A stretch of 64,000 bases of DNA, from the NCBI GenBank assembly GCA_019925095.2, contig CM034412.1:4543501-4607500 (forward strand), in the 5' to 3' direction. The position numbers were made by a program, and so were the translations under genes. The notes beneath the pieces were generated by a model. It worked only from the letters and a program-made list of their open reading frames with translations, ran no database searches and was not told the origin of the DNA. Shown piece after piece: positions 22,556 through 33,952 of this stretch. Each line of letters begins with the position of its first letter. The first letter of the stretch is position 1. The stretch is from Dendrolimus kikuchii. Taxonomy: Eukaryota > Arthropoda > Insecta > Lepidoptera > Lasiocampidae.

Positions 22556-22578
22556 AAAGAAATATATAAAGTACTTAC

Positions 22579-22633
22579 CTGTTATGACTACTATGTACTG
22601 CCTTAATAGCGGTCCTCCACATTTGATAAACAT
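22579..22633 (-). CDS. Sugar/trehalose transporter (Tret1-like), coding exon 1
   Basis: The minus-strand frame reads MFIKCGGPLLRQYIVVIT plus one base (phase 1), then the donor GTAAGTAC. The R-Q-Y/L motif just before the first helix is usual in insect sugar porters. Joined to 1-115 it gives a continuous 56-residue N-terminus. The start has A at -3. A 5' UTR exon is possible, because 'CCCTGTATTTACAG' on the minus strand (around 22790) is a good acceptor. Confidence 0.8.
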
Positions 22634-22863
22634 TTTCTTCACAAATAAAACAATATTTGCTCTTTTATTAAACTAAAATAATGAAACACAAATAATTGTC
22701 CTTAATAAAATAATTGCTGATTAAAAATTACAATCGACATTCACTTTCAACATTCGAATTTAGATTAAAATTTTAAATAACATCACTGTAAATACAGGGC
22801 GATATTAATAAAAGCGTCCATAACAAATAATGTTCCAAATTCAAAAATTGTAGGTATCGCACG

Positions 22864-23196
22864 TTATACGCTAGCCAGTAACAGCGCGAAAATGGACAGG
22901 CCTACTAGTGTTGCACCTGTTAGATAAATAGTACAAAAGAAATAAGCAACGAATAACCTCGATTGTACATTATCGTGTTCAATAAGACCTTGTGATGGTT
23001 CGACACGACCATAGCTTGAAGACACACTTTGAATTGTTTCATTCGTTTCCGTTGTTTTAAATGCAAACTGCAGATGGGGAAATTATCAAAAAGGTTTTAT
23101 TAGAGTTCAGTAGCCAAATGACAAAAAAAGAATTTCTTGTACATTCGCCTTTAATCTTACATTTACTTTTTTAATTTCCACAGCCGTTAATACCAT
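22864..23196 (-). CDS. Small tail-anchored membrane protein, two exons, unidentified
   Basis: Exon 1 (23196 to 23167) reads MVLTAVEIKK and ends at the donor GTAAAT. A 99-bp intron ends TTTCCCCATCTGCAG, and exon 2 (23067 to 22864) opens in phase 0 and stops with TAA. The predicted protein has 77 residues: a polar N-terminal half rich in Ser/Thr/Glu, then a hydrophobic segment of about 29 residues beginning LFVAYFFCTIYLTGATLVGL and running to the C-terminus, which suggests a tail-anchored or single-pass protein. An in-frame stop precedes the ATG. The gene ends 230 bp upstream of the transporter's ATG on the same strand. I recognise no family, and it could be a chance frame, though coding-like exon 2, tidy splice sites and matching phase argue for a real gene. 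Confidence 0.5.
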
Positions 23197-24413
23197 CCGA
23201 GTGTTAAATCGTAGTTATATTTTAATAAGTCCGTTTTAGAGCCAGGAGTCCAGTTTTCTTTTATACGTTTTTTTCTCCAATTTACTCGGTCTTAGATATT
23301 CCTTATTGTGAACGCATGCTTCACAAAGTCAAGGCAACGTTTCTTTGGCAGAAGAGGGTCTTCTACCTAAACATGGTACCTAAAATCGACATTAATTGAC
23401 ATTTGTTTCCCCGAACATATATAACGTCGCCGTACAAGCATAAGGGACTTAGCTACTTGTAGTTTGTCTATTATGTTCGGAAAATGAAGGTTGATGCAAT
23501 CTCGTCACTCCACAATTTCACCATAGCGTATATAAGCAGCTCTTGTTAGTGTCACCCAATTACAAGCCACGTTCGACCAATGTTCACTATACAATTTCTG
23601 ACTTATAATCCTAATGAATCTATTAAATGAAACACCTATCTCCGATTCGCTCCTGATAAATATAATTTTCGAATAATCGGATCAAATTAGCACAACCCTA
23701 CTAGAGTATTTTGAGAAGCGTCTCTGGTAGAACAAATAAATGACATTAAGCATAATATTATTTTTGAGGAACCGGTTTCAATAGATATATGATAATAAAA
23801 CAAGAATCGGCGTAGTATGTGCTATTCCACAAACTAAGCAAAGTCCCGTATGAAAGATAACTTCCACTGCTTTTGTCATTTACGCCGCCTTATCTTAAAA
23901 ATTACTGTTTTATTGCGAAAATGGCTAGCAGACTGACTGCTCCTTATTAAAAGTGGTTACCATCGCCTATAGACCTATTATGTATGATGAGCTTCTAAAA
24001 AAATATCCAGTGGAACTTTGATAAATCTTCTTCTAAACCCAATCTCAGTCCAAATTTATTCTTTAAATAAAAACTTTGAATATTAATTTTAATTTTAAAC
24101 AAATCATAAACATGTTCCTCTGCGGCAAAGGGCAAAGATACAGGTTTGTTCGTACCTCAAACAGACGGATAGAAAGAGAGACGAACTAAATATAGTCGGC
24201 TAAGATGCTCAGCGTACGAGTTCTTCCAAAATAGCTACGAAACCCAAAACTAAACATATAGTAGTTTCGCTTGTATTTCTCCCGTCCGTTTGTGCATTAT
24301 AATCCTTGATACTGAAGATGTACTCCGTTAACTGTTATACCTTGCTTACATTAACCTACCTGGCCATTTTCCTACTTGCTGTTGTAGGAGGGAAACGAGA
24401 GGTTACTTGTGTA

Positions 24414-24479
24414 AACACATTAATAAACACATACCTACTACTTGTTGTAGTAGTAGGTATTTGTTTAATTAATGTGTTA
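24414..24479. repeat. Hairpin with ~28-bp imperfect arms
   Basis: AACACATTAAT and CATACCTACTAC pair with GTAGTAGGTAT and ATTAATGTGTT around a short loop. It could be a MITE or a small-RNA precursor. Confidence 0.6.
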
Positions 24480-24813
24480 CTGAAGAATGAAAATAAAAAT
24501 TCAGTGCATATATGCGTGCAGCGTATAATTAAATAGATACTAAAAATCATTACTATGCTTTGATAGTAGATTGTTAATGTTATGTTATAATTACACGAGA
24601 GGTGAAAGTGACCTGTTTCGGCACGAGATAGTTTGGTGCACGATAGAATAATTCGAGTGGCTAAATAGGCCTTTCACTCGAGGTTAACACTTTGATTTTC
24701 ATTTCGAATATGAGGAAAGTAAAAAATAAACAAATGACTACTCCTCTGATAAAATCAGGCATTAAATCTGTACCTATCTAAATATGGTGAAACGTCATCA
24801 CATACGTCACATA

Positions 24814-24861
24814 CACTGACCTCCATATATACAGCGTACTTGTATATGGTGGAGGTCAGTG
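24814..24861. repeat. Hairpin with ~20-bp arms
   Basis: CACTGACCTCCATATATAC pairs with the inverse near 24841-24861, with a two-base bulge and a loop of about 8 nt. Confidence 0.6.
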
Positions 24862-25124
24862 GTCACATATGAAAGGTCAAGTTTTTTTTTCTGTGGCATT
24901 CTACCGGCTAGTATTTTTTGTCACCGATGATAGTAAATATTAGCTCAAATTTATGAAAATGAAATAAATATTTAGTGAAAAGTAATTTATAAGTATAAAA
25001 TGATGTTACAAAATGATTTATATTTTTAAATTACAATTTATGCCGCGAAATATCAGTAGCTGTAAGAAATTGGGACATTATTCGCATGTATTATCTATGG
25101 TTCGCATAGTTTTCTAAAGATAGC

Positions 25125-25401
25125 GAGTTTTTGGCGCGAACTGAAAGAAGACGACGTTGTGCTGTGCAGTTTCATTTTCTAAAAATGTGTAAAATTACTC
25201 TAAAATGAACAATAGTTGTAGGATATTGATAGTTTTTGAGTAGTAATTATGTGTTTTTGCGAGAAATGTGAACTATATAGCCAAATGTGGCCTTTCGAGT
25301 TTTCACAAGAACTCCGTTGATGACGTCGATTGTAGCCTACATTACAACGGCGCCTGGCTTAAAGGCCTAGTTGCCAAGCCTTAAATTAAAAAAAAAATCA
25401 T
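25125..25401 (+). mobile_element. SINE family A, full copy
   Basis: It starts GAGTTTTTGGCGCGAACT and ends in GCCAAGCCTTAAATT plus an A-run. AAGATAGC flanks both ends (25117-25124 and 25402-25409). Confidence 0.85.
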
Positions 25402-25651
25402 AAGATAGCAGGGAGAATCGTTTCCCAGGGACGAAAGGTGTCGTTTTAACCCTGTGATTAGGCAGCTCCAAGCGTACTTTCAGCATGCGCTACATATCGA
25501 CATATAATACATTTTAATTGAATACAAAACTCTTTCGTGATTTATCTTCCCGCCATAATTTTACTCGTAAAATTTCCTGTGACTTAACTGTACATCAGTG
25601 TAACTTTTTTATACAATATCTTATTTAATTACCTAAACTAAAATAATATAC

Positions 25652-25772
25652 ATACATAACTTCACGCCAGTTCCCTTGCGGGGTAGGCACGAACAACAGA
25701 GTGCCATTTAGGCTTATTCTTACACACCTCACTTGCCTCCCTGACATTCATAAATCTTGTCATGCAAGCTCT
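25652..25772 (-). mobile_element. RTE-like LINE extreme 3' end
   Basis: A CATA-rich tail then CTTCACGCCAGTTCCCTTGC, as in the other minus-strand copies. Confidence 0.8.
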
Positions 25773-26200
25773 TAATACTAAAATAATACATATACTTAAA
25801 AGATTTTTTTATCTAAGATTTTGCTATAAAATTACTTTTCAATTAAATTACAATACTAAAAAGACATAGTTCTGCTTCCGGTTTCTTTCATAGCGTTCCA
25901 GTTCATTATTTTCAAACATTAACAGTTTTTACCATAGCTTTACATAGCCTTCTCGTTCTTTCATTATGAAATACAATATACTGTTACGCATACAGCATTA
26001 TATTTATTCTAAATTTAGCAAATGACAGCAGATGTTAGAGATGAGAGACTACAAAATTGACAGTTGAATACAGTACAAACATAAGAGAGTGATTGTCTTC
26101 GTCTTTCTTAAACTTTTTTTACGTAAACAAATAAATATTCTTCGGTATTCTGAACTTGACAAATTAAATTGAACAGAAAACAAGACATTAATTTGTAAAA

Positions 26201-26272
26201 ATGGACGATGATGATGACTATTGGAACACAAGCGAGACAAAAGCGAAAGCGTTTAGCTTTGACGACGACGTG
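26201..26272 (+). CDS. Vps16B: Vps16B exon 1 (residues 1-24)
   Basis: [20 protein letters not shown] then DDDV, ending in phase 0 at the donor GTAAGT. The acidic start and Y-W-N are family-specific. Confidence 0.9.
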
Positions 26273-27915
26273 GTAAGTCAACATTGTAAGATATCTTTCT
26301 AGGTTTAAAGTTAATTAAGTACTTGTGGCATATTTTATGGCTGTCCAATAACTATCCCATGCTCGTAAATACCTATCTTGGTAGGTAGGTTTTTCTTGGT
26401 TCGGGTGCGGTATAGTTATATACATTTACTTATAATTTGAGATAAAAAGTGAATTTTGGGTGGTTATAAAAAATAATCACGAAAGCTTAGCCTTCTAACC
26501 TATATAAAAAAGTAAGGATCGGTTCCTAATAAATAAATGTATATGCCCTATAAGTATACCCCAGCCCCTGCATTAAAACTCCTATGCTCATTCTATATAG
26601 TATTTATACCAAAGTTCATGGTAACCAGTTCATTCTCAAGACCATAAGAAAGTAAAAAATAAATATACAAACAGTCACATTCACATACATACATACATAG
26701 CTTCACGCCAGTTCCCTTGCAGGGTAGGCACGAACAACAGAGCGCCATTCAGGCTTATTCTTACACACCTCACTCGCTTCTTTGACATTCATAGCTCTTG
26801 TCATGCACGCTCGTCTGTTCTTAAGGCTCCTGACATCACCTTCTGCTAGTATACAATCAATTTGAAGTTTGACTTTGGACACAAAAATTTTCCTTCTAAT
26901 GTAATGGTGCAAATTTAGTAAATTTATTAAATATCTCTCATGGTACAGTTCCTGTCCTTTCCTTAATAGTTTTATTTAATCATATGGTAACCATGGTAAC
27001 CAGTTCATTCTCAAGACCATAAGAAAGTAAAAAATAAATATACAAACAGTCACATCCACACAAGTGGATATACAAAAATATAGGTAAACTAAACATGTAT
27101 GTACATACACACATAAACAATTCACTATGAAAAACAACATTTTTATCAACAAATTAGATGTGAATGTTAGCATTTGATAATTATATATATTATTATTTCA
27201 GTTAACACCCCAAGAGATATTAGCGATAGGACAAAAATCCACTTCTGGCAAAAATGAAGACAGCATATTCAGCAATGCCAGTTTCAACACTGTCAAAACT
27301 GCCCAGCTTCCGATCTCAAGCCTTGTTTCTCCTAAAGTATTGGATTTAAGTAAGTGGTCTGTTATTTTGCATATTACAGGTAAAATTGTAGACACACAAT
27401 ATACTATAATTTTTTTCACAAAAAACAAAACCATCTAAAAAAGTAACTAAAAAGCAAAAACTAAATATTATTTATAACATCTTGAAGTCAGTCCGAAGTA
27501 ACAGATAAAAATTACTATATTTTGCAAATTTATTGTTATTGTTTTATGTTTTACTTGTCAATGACTTCAAGATGTTGTAGAACATATTTCTTGACTTTTG
27601 ATTGCTTTTGAAGTTAGTTATACAAATACTTAAATAACTTTAGAAATAAACTATATGAAACATGTTGTATGTACCTAAATATTCAAGAGTTGCTCTCAAT
27701 TTTCATTCATCAGCTCCGGACTTGGTGATAATGGGACCATCTCAGGAGTAGGTATACTCTTTGAAATAAAATAAAAACTATAATTGATCTACAGTTAAGA
27801 AGAAATTGCATAATAAACAAGAATACATACAGTTGCCTTATTATATATATCAGAATATTGTTATCCATCATATGCACAGATACATACACACACACAACAC
27901 ATACACATACATACA

Positions 27916-27965
<50 letters not shown>

Positions 27966-30900
27966 GAAGTCACATCTATTTTTTTAAATAATTTAATTTT
28001 AGAGATAAAAATTGTTAAGTCAGTCACACACATACCTGTTGTCCCGGGATACAGGCTAGTCTTAGTGCAGAACCTATGTAAGCAGTATTTCTGTGTAATT
28101 TTTTGACAATAAATTGATTTTGATTTTTTTTTTGTTGAATTAAGAACCTCCTCCTGAGTCTGTTAAAAACTAGATTTCATTGGAAACTAATTATATTGTT
28201 TTTTCAAAATCTTTATTAATGTTCATATGTCAGCATTAAGGGATTTAAGTTCTATAAGTGACATTTATAGTGTTAACACTGCAGTTAAGAAAGCTACAAT
28301 GTCTATTTCAGTCCTTATAGCCCAATCAGGGAAAGATTTAACAAAGGAGCCAAAACAACCTGAAGAAACCGTAGCTATGACTTTGAAAAGGTTGATCTTA
28401 GGGCGGAGTCATTCAATACATGTGCATAGAAGCTTAAAAAGCAAGACTGAATTGCTCGATGGATCTATAGCTGTTGGAGATGGGAATGCGATACTCACAG
28501 TATGTGGCACATATATTTATTGCTTCTTGGGCCCCTCCATAAATTACGCCCATGTTAAGCAGGGTGAAGAAGTAAACGAAGTGTGACATTGTGTAACATT
28601 GTGTAACAAGGTGTGGGAGGGGTCCCAAATTTCGTGATGTCACTTTTCAAAATCTAATATAAAGGTAATTACTAGAGATGTGCCGATTATGACTGACCGA
28701 CTAGCCGATTAATTGGATGTAAAGACGCCGACTAGTCGGCCAAACCGATCATGGTTTCGGTGATTTCCGTAACGCTTCGTTTATAGCGCAATCACGCACA
28801 AATCGCAACCGCCGCATGCGAGTGTGTCGGAACCTGTTTTGTTTATTTCGCATTATTTCTTGATTTTTGCTTTTGTACGGGTCGGGGCGGTGTTCCTGTG
28901 TAAAATTAAAAAAATATGTTTGTTTAAAAATAATACTGTTGTCGTGCATTAAAGTGAAAGAGCTCAATTAAAATTTAATCATGTCAAAAAGAAAGTCACG
29001 TGTATGGGTTACAAAGTATTTGTAAAGTATAGATTACAAACTACAAAGTAAGAAGCCGGATAGTCGGCGCTCTTTGCCGAATAGTCGTCAACTACGATAG
29101 TGGCTCGATAGTCGGCTTTACCGACTGGTTGCAGACTAGTCGGCACATCTCTAGTAATTAGGGAACTATTATTTTAATTTAATAATTTCTTAATGTAAAA
29201 TTGCAAAATGTCAACCTAAGGTGGGAGGGTCACTAATGCTGTGACAAGGACAAGGGAGGGGTTTGTCAAAAAATTAGGAAGTTTATGTGACGTAATTTGT
29301 GGATGGCCCCTTATTAGGGTTTTATAGTTATTTATGGAAAAAACTGAGCCATTATGACCATTTTTCTATACAAAAATACACCACAGACTGGGATCTAATC
29401 AAGTTCCCCTTTTTTGGGCAGTCATTTTGTTTTTTTGTCTGAGTTATTCTCTATGTGTGCACAAATCTCTCAAAGTTTTGGTCTTACCGAATTATTTATT
29501 ACCTGCTTCCTGTTTGGTATGCATTTTATTGTACTGATTTCTGTTATTTTTCAGGTTGTACTATTTTTGATAGCAACACTAAACAAAAAGTTGTCATATG
29601 AACTTTTGTCATCAAGACCAGTGGCGGTGAACCACTACATAAGTTTCCTACAAAATGAAGGCAAAATCAATGAACTCACTGATTTACTAATGTAAGTAAT
29701 TTATGCTTCGCACGGCTCTATACAGCCGACACCATGGCTCATAGTAATGGTGTTTCTACATGGTACTTATTGTTATATAATTAACCAATTTCTCCAATGT
29801 CCTTATAAATATGTTATTCTGATGTATAAGCAATCTATATTAATATAATAAAGACATAAAGTTTGTGAGTTGGTTTGTAGAGAGTAATCTCTTGAACTAC
29901 TGAACTGATTTTTTTTTTTTTGTTGACCCGCAGTGCCATGGCACGGATCAGCTAGTGTGTACATAAATTACTATAAACTATCAACAAAATCCGTTCAGTA
30001 CTTTTTGGGTAAATGAATAGTGATCCTTACAAATTTTCTGATTTATAATACTAATTAGTTAATAAAGTGTATAATATTTCCTTTTTATTATGTTGTGGAG
30101 AAACTATTTTTATTTTACAACTAAACCAAATACTCATCATATTATTTTATATTTGTCCAGAATGTTGGGAAGGAGTCCGGAGGCTGCTGTAAGTAATCTC
30201 AATTTTACATTTTAATATCTTAATTTGAAAACCAGCTTACTCCCTTGCAGTATTTTAGCTTTCCATAGCCATTGTGGCAAAAACACAAGCCTGGATTTTT
30301 TTTATTGCATGAGTTCAGCAGACAGACAGATGGCCACCTGATGGAAAGCGGTTACTGTCTCCTGTGGACATCTGTAACACCAAAAGTGATTCCAATGTAC
30401 TGCCGCTCTCTGAAGGGGGCTGGAGCCTAACCACTAATGCCGAAACACAACTCAAGATTGTTGTGGCGGAATATTCTAGAACAGGGGTGGTGGTAGCCAT
30501 CCAGATGGGCAAATACCCCACCTGGCTATGGGTTATTTTGTCGCCTCTTACTACAGGCCACCTGGCTCCAGGAAATTGTATGCTTTCTCCCTTCCTGCAT
30601 TAATAATATGTTATTGTCATGTCTGTCTGACTGGTTGCATTTACGTGTCATGGTGGTTTATCCGTGCAGGAACGAAGAAAGAATGCAATTTCCTGCGCCC
30701 GGGCGGCCTGTAGTAAAAGGCGACTAAACAACCCACAGGTGGTAGGGCATTTGCCCGACTAAATGGCTACCACCCCTGGTCTAAAGCATGTCGCCATAAC
30801 AACCTTGAGTTGTGTTCCGGCATTTGTGACCAGGTTCCAGTTTCCCTTAAGAGAGCAGCAGCGTATTTGTAGCAACTTTGGTGTTGCAAATGTCCATAGG

Positions 30901-33727
30901 TGATGGTAACCGCTTTCCATCAAGTGGGCCGTCTGCCTGTCTGCTGATCTCCTGCAATAAAAAAAAATCAAATATACATAAGTAGAATTAGTTTTATTAA
31001 TTATTGTATGTCTTTAAAGACCACGGGTCATAAAATGCCCTGGACTTTTGGAGAGCTTGCGTGGGGCCATGGGGAGGCCAACACGTAGAAGCCGCTTGAC
31101 AAATTTAATTTAAATGTGGCGTGACACTGATCGGCGATTATCCTTCTACACCAAATAATAATGCACCCAAGGACAAGCCCCGGCCAGTGTAGGACTATTG
31201 TTGGAAATGAGAACAGAAGTACCGGCTTATTGGGGTGAACTGCTAGTGGTACTAGGGGTCTGGGAATATGGGGACTATGGAGTCTGATCGTCGCAATGTT
31301 CGGGGAACATGGAAAAATGAGCAGACGGTGACTCGCCACTCCCTGCATGGGCCTCAAAAATGTCATAGAAGACAGGGGCAACATGGGTGTGAGTGGCTAA
31401 GGGGTGTAGAGAGGTGGGCTGCAGGTTCACCGAAGCTACATCTGACGTGATGCCATTTATCACTTCCACCCCTGGAGCTTGAGTCTTAGCTCTAGCGATC
31501 TCCACTCCTTGCCTTTCCCTACTGGCAAAGGCAAGCACGGAGGTGGGGGCCTTGCCTTGGCCCCCAGAGTCGGGTTCGAGGTGTTGCTACTCACCTAAGG
31601 CTTTACCACAAACCCCCTGCGGGTTTATTATTTAATTATTAATAATTATTATTTATTAACAAAATTGTGTCGTTTTGGTCTTACGCCAAAAGGAAGGTTT
31701 GCACTGAATATTAGCGTTGTGTCGGATATAATTCCGGCACAGCAATATGATGAGTGCAAATCTTGTTTGCTGCAAATGCGGCGTACAAATTCTCAAAATA
31801 TGGTCTGTGTATAATAATGTATAAGGAATGTAATTACGTCGCTAGTTCTTCGAATAAAGTTTTTCTTTCTTTCTTTCTAACCAAACTAAATCAATTTGGT
31901 TGAAAGACATAGAACTGAAAGGAGTCACGTTTATGCTTATTTGGATTGGCTTAGTTGATACATCCAAATTCAAAGACAGACATGAACTATGTCTAGTGTC
32001 AACTTATATTTTCAATTCTGCACATTAAAACCAAGAGAGTTGGTCTGAAAGGGAGTGTCGGGGTGAAGGTAAGGAAAGGAATGCTCTGGTGGTTCGGGCA
32101 TGTAGAAAGAATGACTAAACAGATATACAATGCAAAAGTGGATGGATGCAGAAGTCGTGGAAGGCCACGACACACCTTTCATGATCAAATTGATCGTGTA
32201 CTAGCAGAAGGTGATGTCAGGAGCCTTAAGAACAGACGAGCTTGCATGACAAGAGTTATGAATGTCAAAGAGGCAAGTGAGGTGTGTAAGAATAAGCCTA
32301 AATGGCACTCTGTTGTTCGTGCCTACCCCGCAAGGGAACTGGCGTGAAGATATGTATGTATGTATGTAAAACCAAATTTAATCAACTTGGTTGAACTGTG
32401 TAATGTAAGCTTTAGGAAGATGGTACTTGAAATTAAAACTTACAGGTACACCAATTCCAACACATAGTCAAATCTCAAGGGAATAATGTTGATGGTCTTT
32501 TTAAAAAACTATCAAATTTATTAAGCAATCACTTCACACAGCCAGGAGTTGACGCTCATCAAGCTAAAATGCTGGCAGATTATATCAAGTTGGTTGGTAA
32601 GAATATTTTAATAAAGATATCGATTTTTAAATGATTTCATTCCATAGTTTCCATCAGCTCAAAAAATGTATCACTGCTGAGATATTTCTTTATTCCTGAC
32701 AAAAATTCTGAATAATTTTATTTGTGAAATCAACCACAGAGTGGGACAACAATTTTAATGATTCTATTTTTTACTCAAGATATTTCTAAAATATATGTTG
32801 TTGAATCACTTGAATTTTGATGTTACTTGTATGGAGCTTATGTCTAATTTTAACACATAGTAAGGCAAGTTAACGGTCGGTATGATGTAGGAACCGGCCA
32901 TGACTGGACACAAGCTTAGTGGTCTAAACCACTTACCAGAGAGATGTTCCTTTCGATTTACAGAATGGCAAAAACACGTGAACAAACAGGAGCTTAACAA
33001 CAGATCGGCATTACATTGCCTAGCATACACTTGCACTTATAATTGGCATGAAGGAGCTGGCAATATGATGTCTCCTTTGACTCTGTGCCAGAGACAACAG
33101 GTAAGGGTCTAAGATGGATACAAGAAATGTGAGCAAATAAGAGAAGACGAATGGTGGTAAGATAAACACGAGAAATGGTGGCAAGAGAATTACAAGAAAT
33201 GATGGTAAGACAAGTACGCGAAATGCTAGTAAGATAAAGACGAGAAATGTTGCTAAGATAGGCACGAAATATGGTTGTGAGATAAGCACGAGAAATAGTG
33301 ACAAGTCAATTAGAGACAGGGTGGCGAGTTGCACAAAAGAAAGAGTGCCAACTTAGGCAAGAACGAGGGTGGTGAGTTTGACATGAGAAAGGGTGGGAAG
33401 GTAGATGTGAGGGTAATTTAAGCAACAGTAAGGGGGGGCCAGTCCAGCGAAAGTGTGACAAGTCTGATAACAGAAAGAGTGGAAAGTTTAACAAGAAGAA
33501 GAGTGGCAATTAGCCAAAACAATGGCTAGAAATGTGGCTTCTCTTACTTCTTAAAATTGAGAACACCAATAAAACTTAAGTACATACTTACTTACATAGT
33601 AACTTTAGTACATCATACATACATAACTTCACGCCAGTTCCCTTGCGGGGTAGGCACGGACAACAGAGCGCCATTCAGGCTTATTCTTATTCTACACTTA
33701 AAACTCAAGTAACATTATATATATATA

Positions 33728-33778
<51 letters not shown>

Positions 33779-33877
33779 ATATGTGTATATATATGTATGT
33801 GCCTAAATGGCACTCTGTTGTTCGTGCCTACCCCGCAAGGGAACTGGCGTGAAGTTATGTATGTATGTATGTATATG

Positions 33878-33952
<75 letters not shown>

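Larger units (their letters stand above)
116..22578 (-). other. Intron 1 of the Tret1-like gene, 22.46 kb, repeat-filled
   Basis: The interval between the two transporter exons starts with the donor GTAAGTAC (22578 downward) and ends with a T-rich acceptor at 116-117. No other exon with a sustained conserved frame was recognised inside it. Nearly all recognisable content is transposon remnants, listed separately; the remaining AT-rich stretches (for example 2323-2930, 5130-5400, 5520-5870, 6600-7100, 9550-9890, 16080-16700, 20580-20710) show nothing I can name. Confidence 0.75.
23197..25124. other. Intergenic region with two hairpins
   Basis: No exon was recognised. It holds a partial SINE B motif near 23950 ('GTGGTTACCATCGCCTATAG') and the hairpins at 24414 and 24814. 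It may contain the promoter of the small minus-strand gene. Confidence 0.5.

Noticed and set aside
24306..24536. 76-residue hydrophobic frame on the plus strand
   Set aside because: Its middle is the 24414-24479 inverted repeat and it lacks splice context or family resemblance.
31028..31538. Frames of 87 and 118 residues in the GC-richer block
   Set aside because: No family pattern and both strands are equally open; most likely degraded retroelement.
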